A program made the translations under genes and the position numbers. From Clostridium tetanomorphum (GTDB lineage: Bacteria; Bacillota; Clostridia; Clostridiales; Clostridiaceae): a stretch of 64,000 nt of DNA. Below, piece by piece: positions 1 to 8,281 of the stretch. The DNA lies in the NCBI RefSeq assembly GCF_017873215.1, contig NZ_JAGGKA010000008.1, forward strand, positions 115,124 through 179,123, given 5' to 3'. Every line of letters begins with the position of its first letter. Within the stretch, counting starts at the first letter, position 1. The notes under the pieces are model-generated. The model was not told the DNA's origin and made no database searches. It worked only from the letters and a program-made list of their open reading frames with translations.

Positions 1-1813
1 GATAATTGGTATCATCTTAGCTGCTTTGTTCGCAGCATCTACTGCCTATTCAGGTATGAAATCAGGTCTTACAGTTGCGGCTGGTATACCTGGTTCTATA
101 CTAGGTTCCGGTCTTATAGCTATATTTTCTAAACAAAAAAGTATTCTTGGCAAAAATTTAATTCAAGGTATGTCAAGTGGTGCAGAATCTGTTGCTAGTG
201 GTATAATATTTGTTTTACCAGCAATTCTATTAATAGGTTCTAAAGTTACTTTCTTAGAAGGTTTTGCTGTTGGTATAGGTGGAGTTTTATTCGGTATAGG
301 AGTAGCTTCCCTTGTACACAATTACTTGATGGTTGAAGAACATGGTAAATTAATGTACCCTGAGTCAATGGCTATAGCTGAAACCCTTGTTGCTTCAGAA
401 GGTGCTGGAGAATCAATAAAGTACATGGGAATTGGTTTTGGAATAGGTGGTATTATAACTGTTATAACTAGTTCATTTTTAAATGTAGCTAACAACGTTA
501 TAAGTTATGTAAATGAAACCTTCTACAAGTGGAAATTTGAAATTGAAGTAAATCCTTTATTATTAGGTATAGGATATATAGTTGGATTAGAGGTTTCTTT
601 AACTATGTTTGCTGGTTCTATATTATCCAACTTCTGTATTATGCCTTTAATAGGTTACTTCGCTGATATTGGACAAGACGGTGCAGTTGTATGGAATAGT
701 CCTAATGTTGCTATAAACGCTATGCAGGTTAAACATATAGCTGGTAGTTATGTAAAATATATCGGTGCTGGAGTGATGCTTTCTGGTGGTTTAATAGGTG
801 CTATAAAGCTTATACCTACAATAGTATCTTCCATAAAAGAAACTATTAATGCTAAGTCTTCAAATAGTGGTGAGGGTTCATCTGCTGGAAACATAGTATT
901 ACTTAGTGGTATAGTAATATGTTTCATAGGCGGTTTCTTGATATCTGGTGGTAATATATTAATGGCAATAGCTGCTTCTATTTTATCATTATTCTTATCA
1001 TTACTATTTGTTATAGTTGCTGGTCGTTTAACTGGTACTATAGGAACTTCAAACCTTCCTGTATCTGGTATGACTATAGCTTCTATAGTTGTTGTAACAT
1101 TATTATTCGTTGCAATGGGATGGAAAAATCCTGAAAGCAACAAATCATTACTTTTATTTGGTACATTTATAGTTACTGCTATAGCTATGGCTGGTGGTTA
1201 TTCTCAATCACAAAAAGTTACTTTCGTAATAGGTGGTGACAAAAATGAAATGCAAAAATACTTTGCTATAGCTGGTATAGTTGGTGTTACAGTAGTTGTT
1301 GGTACTATATTATTACTTTCTAACCAACTTGCAATGACTGGTGATAACGTTCCATTTGCACTACCTCAAGCTAACTTGATGTCAACATTAACTGCTGGTA
1401 TAATGTCAGGTAAATTACCTTGGGTTATGATAATTGCTGGTGCTGTTATGGGAGTTGTTTTGTTCTTATTAAAACTTCCTGTAATGACAGTTGCTATAGG
1501 ATTCTATTTACCAATATCTACAACTTCTATAATACTATTAGGTGCATTAGTTCGCTTATTTGTAGAAAGAACTTCTAAATCTGAAAAAGAAAAAGAAGTT
1601 AAAATTTCTAATGGTATAAGTTTATCATCCGGACTTGTTGCTGGTGGATCTATAATAGGACTTATAGGCATAATACTTAGATTAAGATTTTTCAAGGATT
1701 ATGCACCAAATGGATTTGCTGCTACTAATGGAATGGCATTTTTAATATTAATAGTTCTTGTAATAGCTACTATAGTACCTATAATGAACAGTAAGGTGAA
1801 AGATGGTGAATGA
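1..1813 (+). CDS. OPT family oligopeptide transporter, 5' end outside the window
   Basis: The reading frame is open from base 2, so the true start lies before the window; the TTG at 26 is only an internal codon. About 603 residues are visible, close to the usual length of bacterial OPT proteins (roughly 630). The chain is a series of long hydrophobic segments separated by short loops. The segment YSGMKSGLTVAAGIPGSILG, near the visible N-terminus, matches the conserved G-hK-G-T-h-AGIP block of OPT transporters, and GYIVGLEVSLTMFAG is a second family-typical segment. OPT proteins are proton-coupled membrane carriers for short peptides or metal-peptide complexes; the substrate here cannot be read from sequence. 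The stop codon overlaps the start of the next gene, a PqqD-like protein, by 11 bases, so the two are probably translationally coupled. Confidence 0.9.
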   Translation, partial: IIGIILAALFAASTAYSGMKSGLTVAAGIPGSILGSGLIAIFSKQKSILGKNLIQGMSSGAESVASGIIFVLPAILLIGSKVTFLEGFAVGIGGVLFGIGVASLVHNYLMVEEHGKLMYPESMAIAETLVASEGAGESIKYMGIGFGIGGIITVITSSFLNVANNVISYVNETFYKWKFEIEVNPLLLGIGYIVGLEVSLTMFAGSILSNFCIMPLIGYFADIGQDGAVVWNSPNVAINAMQVKHIAGSYVKYIGAGVMLSGGLIGAIKLIPTIVSSIKETINAKSSNSGEGSSAGNIVLLSGIVICFIGGFLISGGNILMAIAASILSLFLSLLFVIVAGRLTGTIGTSNLPVSGMTIASIVVVTLLFVAMGWKNPESNKSLLLFGTFIVTAIAMAGGYSQSQKVTFVIGGDKNEMQKYFAIAGIVGVTVVVGTILLLSNQLAMTGDNVPFALPQANLMSTLTAGIMSGKLPWVMIIAGAVMGVVLFLLKLPVMTVAIGFYLPISTTSIILLGALVRLFVERTSKSEKEKEVKISNGISLSSGLVAGGSIIGLIGIILRLRFFKDYAPNGFAATNGMAFLILIVLVIATIVPIMNSKVKDGE

Positions 1814-2153
1814 TAACGAAGAGGTTTTAAGTATAATATTTAAAGTCTCTGATAGCTTAGAATATGAAGTAGATAAGGACAATATTGTGACAATACTTGA
1901 AAAGCAAGATCACAAAATCCAAAAATTCTTTAGAAAACTTAAATTTAGAATTCCAGAATATAAAAGAATTTCTATGGATCAATATGGAAGTTATGTGTTT
2001 TTGCAAATAAATGGAAAGAAAACTGTAAAAGATATTGGAGAAAATCTAGAAGCAAAGTATGGTGATAAAACTCACCCACTTTATGAAAGATTATTGTTGT
2101 TCTTAAACCATATCGACGTTAATTGTCACTATATAGAAAAAATAAATTTCTAA
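1803..2153 (+). CDS. PqqD-like protein coupled to OPT transporter
   Basis: This 116-residue soluble protein starts with ATG inside the end of the OPT gene (11-base overlap), with a weak AAGGTGAA site just upstream. The C-terminal part (about residues 50-116) has the look of the PqqD fold: a VFLQINGKKTVKDIGENL strand-helix segment followed by a long helix ending in a short strand. PqqD-type domains bind peptides and present them to modifying enzymes, mostly radical SAM proteins. No radical SAM or peptide precursor gene is visible nearby, so a role in binding imported peptides or regulating the transporter is only inference. The N-terminal 45 residues are charged and I do not recognise them. 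A strong terminator follows directly. Confidence 0.7.
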   Translation: MVNDNEEVLSIIFKVSDSLEYEVDKDNIVTILEKQDHKIQKFFRKLKFRIPEYKRISMDQYGSYVFLQINGKKTVKDIGENLEAKYGDKTHPLYERLLLFLNHIDVNCHYIEKINF

Positions 2154-2157
2154 TACA

Positions 2158-2193
2158 AAAGATGGCACTACATTGTAGTTGCCATCTTTATTC
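2158..2193 (+). terminator. Rho-independent terminator after OPT-pqqD
   Basis: AAAGATGGCA pairs with TGCCATCTTT, with an inner CTACA/TGTAG extension, and the 3' arm runs into a T-containing tail. It closes the OPT-pqqD unit. Confidence 0.85.
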
Positions 2194-2453
2194 AGTAACA
2201 AACTCCATAGGCTATACTTAGAAATGGCAGCTTAAAAAGTTTATTGAAGAAAAGATAAAAACAAGATTTGGAAAATAAGTAAATATTTGCAAATTAAAAA
2301 ACGTATGGTATTATAAGCTTGTATGCTACGAGAGTATACATTTCATTTTAATAAACACATTATTTTTGATTAATAACCACGAAGGTTGATTGCTGTAGGC
2401 AGTTATCAATTTTTGTGGTCTTATTTTTGTTAAATTTTAGAGGAGGGGATAAA
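2194..2453 (+). promoter_or_regulatory. Leader of the metal ECF operon with a long hairpin
   Basis: This 260-base stretch holds no convincing gene. Around 2229-2279 a frame reading ...LKKFIEEKIKTRFGK-stop looks like the decayed end of a gene, but it is too short to name. At 2376-2419 there is a long hairpin: ACCAC with GTGGT at the base, GTTGAT with ATCAAT above it, and TGC with GCA near the loop, followed by CTTATTTTTGTT. It sits 34 bases before the cbiM ATG, so it could be an attenuator or read-through terminator of a metal-controlled leader. I looked for cobalamin and NiCo riboswitch consensus blocks and did not see them. Confidence 0.45.
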
Positions 2454-3452
2454 ATGCATATTCCAGAAAATTATTTAAGTCCAGCTACCTGTGCTGTAAT
2501 GGGAGCTGTAATGATTCCAATTTGGACAAAGTCAATTAAAAAGGTAAAAAGTGAGGTTAGTAAAAAGAAAATGCCACTTATGGGAATAGGGGCATCACTT
2601 TCGTTTTTAACAATGATGTTTAATGTTCCCTTACCTGGAGGAACAACTGGTCATGCTGTTGGGGGAACATTATTAGCTATTCTTTTAGGACCTGAATCAG
2701 CTTGTATTTCTATAACTATTGCACTTCTAATTCAAGCTCTATTATTTGGTGATGGTGGTGTTTTAGCTTTTGGAGCAAATTGTTTTAATATGGCATTGGT
2801 TATTCCATTTGCAGGATATTATATTTATAAGTTTTTGAAAGAAACAATCAAGGGAGAAAAAGGAGAATATATTTCAACTTTTATTGCTTCATACTTAGCT
2901 TTAAACGCGGGTGCTTTATGTGCTTCAATAGAGTTTGGTATACAGCCATTGTTATTTAAAGATGCATTAGGAATGCCACTATATTGTCCATATCCATTAT
3001 CAATCTCAATCCCTTCAATGCTTGTTCCACACCTTGCAGTTGCAGGTGTTATAGAAGCAATTATTACACTTGGGGTATTGGGTTTTGTAAAGAAAGTTTC
3101 ACCTGATATTATATACGAAGACTCTACTGCGAAAAGGAAACCTATATATGTTTTAATAATTGCATTAATATGCTTATCTCCCATTGGTTTATTAGCATCA
3201 GGTACAGCTTGGGGAGAATGGGGAGCTGATGAGATAAGTTCTGTGACTACAGGTGGTAAAGCATTAGGATTTATACCTAAAGGTATGGAAAATGGATTTA
3301 GCCTTAGTGCATTAATGCCAGATTATTCAGTTGAAGGACTACCAGATTATTTTGGGTATATTTTATCAGCAGTTGCAGGAGTTGCCATACTTTTAATAGT
3401 ATTTAGAATGATAGCAAGTATGAGAAAAGATATCAAGAGTGTGAACAGATAA
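2454..3452 (+). CDS. cbiM: Ni/Co ECF transporter substrate-specific component (CbiM/NikMN type)
   Basis: I chose the ATG at 2454 because it follows AGAGGAGGGG at the right distance and gives the MHIPENYLSP N-terminus expected of CbiM/NikM, in which the free amino group, Met1 and His2 bind the metal. A second metal-ligand histidine is visible at residue 67 in GGTTGHAVGG. About seven hydrophobic segments follow. At 332 residues the protein is longer than plain CbiM; the C-terminal part (AWGEWG... then ALMPDYSVEGLPDYFG and a final membrane helix) resembles the PDGLE/NikN module, so M and N appear fused. It recognises Ni2+ or Co2+ in the membrane and is energised by the downstream CbiQ and CbiO. 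Sequence alone does not decide between nickel and cobalt. Confidence 0.9.
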   Translation: MHIPENYLSPATCAVMGAVMIPIWTKSIKKVKSEVSKKKMPLMGIGASLSFLTMMFNVPLPGGTTGHAVGGTLLAILLGPESACISITIALLIQALLFGDGGVLAFGANCFNMALVIPFAGYYIYKFLKETIKGEKGEYISTFIASYLALNAGALCASIEFGIQPLLFKDALGMPLYCPYPLSISIPSMLVPHLAVAGVIEAIITLGVLGFVKKVSPDIIYEDSTAKRKPIYVLIIALICLSPIGLLASGTAWGEWGADEISSVTTGGKALGFIPKGMENGFSLSALMPDYSVEGLPDYFGYILSAVAGVAILLIVFRMIASMRKDIKSVNR

Positions 3453-3475
3453 CCTGAAAAGAGAGGATGTTATAA

Positions 3476-4270
3476 ATGCCAGAATGGCTTTTAAAAAAAG
3501 ATAACTATATACCTCAAAAAGATAAGGATGCTTTTATTAATAAGAGCATCCTATCTATGTTTGAGGTACTTACAAGATTTAGATTACAAACAGAATATAG
3601 AGCTAATAAACTTGGGATTAATGCAGTACTTAAACTTATTACAACATTTGTGTTAATTATTTTTGTTTCTTTGACTAAGAGCTTTACTTTTGTTTTAATT
3701 AGTAATGTATTTTTGCTTGTATTAATTAATTTTTTAAGTATTAATGAAATAAAATATATATTGAAAGTTAGTTTCGTAGTAGCAATATTTACTTTAATTA
3801 TTCTATTACCATCAGTTTTTTTGGGATACGGTAATAATGCTTTAATGATTACTTTAAAGGTTTTAGTTTCCGTTGCATCAGTTAATATATTAGCTTGCAC
3901 AACCCAATGGAATGACCTAATAAGAGCTTTAAAAGTATTTCATGTGCCTGACATGTTTATTTTTGTACTTGATATAACAATAAAGTATATCATGGTATTA
4001 GGAGAGTTTTCATTAAGTATGGTTTATGCACTTAAATTAAGATCTGTTGGTAAAAGTGATAATAAGAGTGCATCTCTTTCAGGAATAGTGGGAACGATGT
4101 TCATAAAGTCAAAGGAAGCAGCAGAAGAAATGTATGGAGCAATGGAATGCAGAGGGTATACAGGTGAATATAAAGTATATAACAAATTTAAATTTAGATT
4201 AGCTGATTATATCTGTATCTTAGCTAATGTATTATTTATAATAACATATTTTTATTTTGATAGGGTGTGA
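3476..4270 (+). CDS. cbiQ: ECF transporter transmembrane component (CbiQ/EcfT)
   Basis: A 264-residue membrane protein starting 23 bases after cbiM with an AGAGGATG site. The first 40 residues are soluble and charged; then come four or five hydrophobic helices. The C-terminal region carries SLSMVYALKLRSVG and AAEEMYGAMECRGYTGEYK, the two short coupling-helix motifs (Ala-Arg-Gly type) by which CbiQ/EcfT proteins dock to their ATPases; here ECRGYTG is clear. It links the metal-binding protein to the ATPase. The stop TGA precedes the cbiO start by only a few bases, consistent with one operon. Confidence 0.9.
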   Translation: MPEWLLKKDNYIPQKDKDAFINKSILSMFEVLTRFRLQTEYRANKLGINAVLKLITTFVLIIFVSLTKSFTFVLISNVFLLVLINFLSINEIKYILKVSFVVAIFTLIILLPSVFLGYGNNALMITLKVLVSVASVNILACTTQWNDLIRALKVFHVPDMFIFVLDITIKYIMVLGEFSLSMVYALKLRSVGKSDNKSASLSGIVGTMFIKSKEAAEEMYGAMECRGYTGEYKVYNKFKFRLADYICILANVLFIITYFYFDRV

Positions 4271-4274
4271 TTTT

Positions 4275-5003
4275 ATGATTGATATAAAAAATGTTTCCTA
4301 TTCATATGACAAGAACGTTGAAGCATTAAAAAATATAGATTTATATGTTCAGGAGGGTGAAGCTATTGCTTTGATAGGGGTAAACGGCAGTGGAAAGTCT
4401 ACGCTAATGAAATTGATTAATGGTTTAATATCTCCACAGCAAGGGGGATACTTTTTTGAAGGCGAAGAAATAACTTATAAGAAATTACAGAAGGAAAAAT
4501 TTTCAAAAGCATTTCATAAAAAAATAGGTTTTGTTTTTCAAAATTCAGAAGTACAGCTCTTCTGTTCCAATGTTTATGACGAAATAGCATTTGGACCAAG
4601 ACAAATGGGAATCAGTGAAGAAGAAGTTGAAAAACGAGTAAATGACACTTTAAAACTATTGAAAATTGAGGAATTAAGGAATAGACATCCATATCATTTG
4701 AGTGGTGGAGAAAAGAAGAAAGTATCAATAGCCACTGTAGTGGTTCTAAATCCAGATGTATATATCTTTGATGAGCCGATGAATGGACTGGACCCTAGAA
4801 CCAAAAGGTTTTTAAAAGAATTCATGATTAACATAAATAATGCTGGAAAAACTATTTTATGTTCTACACATGACTTTGAATACATAAACGGAATATTTAA
4901 AAGAGCAATAGTATTTTCAAAAGACCATTCAATCATTAGAGACGCTACTTATGATGAAATAATGAGCGATACTGGATTCCTATATGATAATAACATTATT
5001 TAA
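4275..5003 (+). CDS. cbiO: ECF transporter ATP-binding protein (CbiO)
   Basis: ATG 4275 is preferred over the in-frame TTG at 4257 because it gives the standard MIDIKNVSYSYD start of this family and does not overlap cbiQ. The 242-residue protein has Walker A GVNGSGKS, Q-loop region FVFQNSEVQLF, signature LSGGEKKK and Walker B VYIFDEPMNG followed by a switch histidine in STHDFEY. It is the single ATPase of this ECF importer and probably acts as a homodimer, as in other cbiMQO loci with one cbiO. Its spacing (4 bases after cbiQ) makes it the last gene of the operon. No clear terminator follows. Confidence 0.93.
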   Translation: MIDIKNVSYSYDKNVEALKNIDLYVQEGEAIALIGVNGSGKSTLMKLINGLISPQQGGYFFEGEEITYKKLQKEKFSKAFHKKIGFVFQNSEVQLFCSNVYDEIAFGPRQMGISEEEVEKRVNDTLKLLKIEELRNRHPYHLSGGEKKKVSIATVVVLNPDVYIFDEPMNGLDPRTKRFLKEFMININNAGKTILCSTHDFEYINGIFKRAIVFSKDHSIIRDATYDEIMSDTGFLYDNNII

Positions 5004-5154
5004 TATATATTATGTAAGATTATATTTTCTATTATCAATGTTATTGATGAAAATTATCATTTTTAGTAATATTATTTATAAATGGAGATAAAATTATTAG
5101 GAAAATAGAATCATTAGTAACTATGTAAAAAGTATTTAGGGGAGTGGGACTAAA

Positions 5155-5991
5155 ATGATAATTAAAAAGTCTTTGATAAATAAAGGTATTCAGTATATTT
5201 TACAGCATATAGATGAGGATATTTCTATTGAAGATGTTGCTAATCACTGTAATTTTTCAAAATATCATTTTAGCAGAATGTTTAAAGAGGAAACAGGAGT
5301 AAGTATTTATGCTTTTATCAAACGTATAAAAATGGATCAAAGTGCAGTAAGTCTTAAGGTTGAAAAAGATAAAACTATTACTGATATTGGAGTTAATTAT
5401 GGATACAGTTCTTCGAATTATAGTTCAGCCTTTAGCAAGCAGTATAGTATTTGTCCAGTGGAATTTAGAAAGTCTATGAATTCAACAGGTGTTGCTAATC
5501 CATTTTATCCTAGTGAATATAATATTTTTAAGTCTTTTGAATATTATGATGAGAAGATTATTATACAAAATCTAGCTGATTTTAAAGTGATTTATGAAAG
5601 ATATATTGGAAATTATAGTGATATAGGAGTTAATTGGTATAGTTTTATGGAACGGTACAAAACATATATTAAAGCAGATACACTTTTGATTGAAAAATCT
5701 TATGATGATCCAGCTATTACCCAATTAGACAAATGCATATATGATTTATGTATCACTGCTAACGAAGATGTAGAGCTCGAAAATGTTACAACCATAAAAG
5801 GTGGCAAATTTGCAGTTTATCGGTTTAATGGATTTATACATGATATTTTTGTCACATTCCAGGGGATTTTTAACATTTGGCTTCCACGTAGTGGATATAA
5901 AATGGATGAAAGATATGGATTAGGCATTTACCACAATATTGATAGAAAAAATAATCATGTTGCTATGGATTTATGTATTGCTATTAAATAG
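5155..5991 (+). CDS. AraC family regulator with GyrI-like effector domain
   Basis: The 278-residue protein begins with an AraC-type double helix-turn-helix (about residues 10-105: EDVANHCNFSKYHFSRMFKEETG and ITDIGVNYGYSSSNYSSAFSKQY), followed by a C-terminal half (about 125-278) of the GyrI-like/effector-binding type (IIIQNLADFKVIYERYIGNY..., GGKFAVYRFNG...). The arrangement is that of Rob/SoxS-related regulators that sense small hydrophobic compounds. ATG 5155 follows AGGGGAGTGGG. It stands alone; its target is not evident. Confidence 0.85.
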   Translation: MIIKKSLINKGIQYILQHIDEDISIEDVANHCNFSKYHFSRMFKEETGVSIYAFIKRIKMDQSAVSLKVEKDKTITDIGVNYGYSSSNYSSAFSKQYSICPVEFRKSMNSTGVANPFYPSEYNIFKSFEYYDEKIIIQNLADFKVIYERYIGNYSDIGVNWYSFMERYKTYIKADTLLIEKSYDDPAITQLDKCIYDLCITANEDVELENVTTIKGGKFAVYRFNGFIHDIFVTFQGIFNIWLPRSGYKMDERYGLGIYHNIDRKNNHVAMDLCIAIK

Positions 5992-6084
5992 AGCAAGAAT
6001 TCAGAAGTAAAAAAGTAAGATTTCCTTTATTATGAGGATAGTGACAAAGCTATCACTAAATAAAGTTATGAAAAGAGGAATTTT

Positions 6085-6633
6085 ATGTTTGATATAAGGA
6101 AAATCCAAGAGCATGTTATTTATGAAGCTGTAAAAAATCATAGCAATGAAGAGATTGCTAAGGAAGTTGTATATGGAAAAGAGGAAAGTGGTAAATCAGA
6201 GGATAATGCTATATGGGTAAATTCTACAATGAAGAGATTAGAAAGCAAATTTGATAAGGTAACTACTAAGAAGATTAGAATGAAGTGTCAGTGTGGATAT
6301 GGAATGGATAAGAAGTTAGAATTAGTGAAGGAACTAATGGAATTATCATCAAGTTTAGAGGAGCTTGGAAATTTACAGAAAGCAAAAGATGCAGGGTTAT
6401 TTTATGAAAATGGAGATCTATATTTACAATTTAATTTTTGTCCATGCCCAATGCTTGCAGATGTAGATAGGCTAGATTCTGATGCATGGTGTCAATGTAC
6501 TACTGGGTATAGTAAAGTACTATTTGAAGAAGCTTTTCAGTGTAAAGTTGATGTGGAGCTATTAAAAAGTATAAAAATGGGTAATGAAAGATGCCTTATG
6601 AAAATAATGCCAGAAGGGGTTATATGGAAATAG
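6085..6633 (+). CDS. Cysteine-rich protein of unknown function
   Basis: A 182-residue soluble protein with AAAGAGG upstream of ATG 6085. I do not recognise the family with certainty; it resembles clostridial DUF6144-type proteins. The visible features are paired cysteines: CQCGYGM (about residue 73), FCPCPM (about 119) and WCQCTTGY (about 136), plus a late cysteine in NERCLMK. Such CxC pairs suggest binding of a metal or a redox centre, but no standard iron-sulfur spacing is present. The C-terminal segment (FEEAFQCKVDVELLKSIKMGNERC) resembles the end of small ligand-binding domains such as V4R. It is not in an obvious operon. Confidence 0.6.
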   Translation: MFDIRKIQEHVIYEAVKNHSNEEIAKEVVYGKEESGKSEDNAIWVNSTMKRLESKFDKVTTKKIRMKCQCGYGMDKKLELVKELMELSSSLEELGNLQKAKDAGLFYENGDLYLQFNFCPCPMLADVDRLDSDAWCQCTTGYSKVLFEEAFQCKVDVELLKSIKMGNERCLMKIMPEGVIWK

Positions 6634-6716
6634 AACAATTTTTATAATAAATTAAAGTTGTATTAATAGTTATGGTAATAGAACATTGTAGTTGGTCATT
6701 TGAAAAGGCTATGGAA

Positions 6717-6772
6717 AAACCTCACTTACAGTAGTTACGGTGAACCGTACCATAAATAAGTGAGGTTTTTAG
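6717..6772 (+). terminator. Terminator-like hairpin containing repeat family A, copy 1
   Basis: CCTCACTTA (6720-6728) pairs with TAAGTGAGG (6757-6765) and is followed by a T run, as in an intrinsic terminator. Inside it a second hairpin, TACGG-TGAA-CCGTA (6736-6749), is followed by TACCATAA. The core GGTGAACCGTACCATAA recurs at 16560 and 17668 with different flanks, so this is more than a one-off terminator (see findings). Confidence 0.7.
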
Positions 6773-6929
6773 TTTAGGTATTGATATGACTTGATTAAGG
6801 TTGATTACATATGTGGAAATACCGTATCACAAGTAATGATAAATTAACAAAATATGTTATAATAAAAGAGGGAAATAATTTTTAAGTCATAGACAAATTG
6901 ATAATTTGAAAGAAAAGTTGAGGTGTACA

Positions 6930-7370
6930 ATGGAACTAAAAGTAATTAAGTTATCAGAAGAATATTTGGAAGAATGTGTAGATTTATTTATAGATACATT
7001 TTCAAGAGCCCCCTGGAATGATGAATATGATTCCAGACAACAGGTAAAGAATTTTTTCATAAATCATATGAAAAATAATTATTTTTTAGGATATATAGGA
7101 TTAATAGATAAAGAAGTTGTAGCATTAAGTGTAGGAATGAAAAAGCCGTGGATTTGTGGTATGGAGTATTACATAGATGAATTTTGCATAGGGGATGGTT
7201 TTCAAGGAAAAGGTATTGGTAGTCTGTTTTTGAAAGATATAGAAAAGTTATTATATGATGAAAAAGTAGAAGGAATGATACTAAATACAGAAAGAGATTA
7301 TCCGTCTTGTAAGTTCTATGAAAAAAATGGCTTTCAAGTCTTAGGAAATCTGATTGTTTTGGGCAAATAA
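6930..7370 (+). CDS. GNAT family N-acetyltransferase
   Basis: ATG 6930 is chosen over the TTG at 6906 because a GAGGTG site lies just ahead. The 146-residue protein has the single GNAT domain: an N-terminal helix pair (LSEEYLEECVDLFIDTF), the acetyl-CoA-binding segment FCIGDGFQGKGIGSLFLKDIE (Q/R-x-x-G-x-G/A type) and the C-terminal FYEKNGFQVLG strand. It transfers an acetyl group from acetyl-CoA to an amine; the substrate is unknown. No operon partner. Confidence 0.85.
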   Translation: MELKVIKLSEEYLEECVDLFIDTFSRAPWNDEYDSRQQVKNFFINHMKNNYFLGYIGLIDKEVVALSVGMKKPWICGMEYYIDEFCIGDGFQGKGIGSLFLKDIEKLLYDEKVEGMILNTERDYPSCKFYEKNGFQVLGNLIVLGK

Positions 7371-7536
7371 AAAATTGCGAGAACAGACAAATCCCCAATT
7401 TATTACTTATATTTTTACTTGTGGTCAAGCTATATATTTGTATTTCATAGTAAATATGAGGATTTACCATAATATCCCTAATATGTGCTATAATTAATTG
7501 GTAGTAGTGGATATATATGTAGAAAGGTGGAAGAAT

Positions 7537-8149
7537 ATGAACGAAATCAATGCACTTATTAATGAAATTAGTGGTACTATACTTAATATCTTATTGTTTT
7601 CAATTATACCTTTTATATGGTATCTAATTAGAGAAAAAACAGTAAAAGGATTTGTTTATTCAATAGGTATTTATAAACCTCATAAAATTAACCTTGTTAT
7701 GACAATTTTTGTTATTACTACAGTTTACTTAATAACATTATCAACTAATGTTTTGGTAATCAAATTAGGGTATAGTGGCAGAAGTATTGTTGATACTCAT
7801 GACTTCACAAGAATAACATTTTTCATTTATCTTTTGCTTTACGGCTTGAAAACAGGAATAGCAGAAGAAATCTTTTTTAGGGGATTTGTTGCAAAGAAAC
7901 TTATTAAAAAACTTGGATTTTCAAAGGGAAATGTCGCTCAAGCTCTTGTGTTTGCATTGCCACATTTCGTAACACTAGGTTCAGCATCTTTAGTAGATAT
8001 CATTGTACGAATTATAAATGCTTTTTTTTTTAGGATATACATTTGGATATATTATGGATAGAAAAAGTAATGGGAGCATTATACCAGTTATGATTTCACA
8101 TATACTTATCAATATGATCTCAAGTTTATTATTGTCAATGATCCTATAG
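7537..8149 (+). pseudogene. CPBP family intramembrane protease, frameshifted at a poly-T tract
   Basis: ATG 7537 follows GAAAGGTGG. The first frame gives membrane segments and the CPBP motifs EEIFFRG (motif 1, EExxxR) and FALPHF (motif 2, FxxxH). At 8022-8031 a run of ten T residues puts the frame out by one; the frame stops at 8061. With nine Ts the reading would continue as GYTFGYIMDRKSNGSIIP and MISHILINMIS, supplying motif 3 (HxxxN), and end at TAG 8149, giving about 204 residues, a normal size. CPBP proteins cleave substrates in the membrane or protect against bacteriocins. The break could be a true mutation, a homopolymer sequencing error or phase variation. Confidence 0.8.
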
Positions 8150-8228
8150 GATATTTATTATGAATATAATTTATAGTTTTCGTCTAGGACACAATATAAA
8201 TATATGGAGAAGTAAATATGATTTCTTA

Positions 8229-8253
8229 AACATAGATTTTCTAAATCTATGTT
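8229..8253 (+). repeat. Perfect 11-bp hairpin upstream of the YoaP-like gene
   Basis: AACATAGATTT (8229-8239) and AAATCTATGTT (8243-8253) form a perfect stem with a TCT loop, 29 bases before the next ATG and just ahead of its GGAAGAGAGG ribosome site. There is no T run after it, so a leader structure or a palindromic operator is as likely as a terminator. Confidence 0.5.
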
Positions 8254-8281
8254 AGAATTTGGAAGAGAGGAAAATTAAAAT

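Noticed and set aside
2194..2453. Cobalamin or NiCo riboswitch ahead of cbiM
   Set aside because: The conserved blocks of these riboswitches could not be found; only one hairpin is present.
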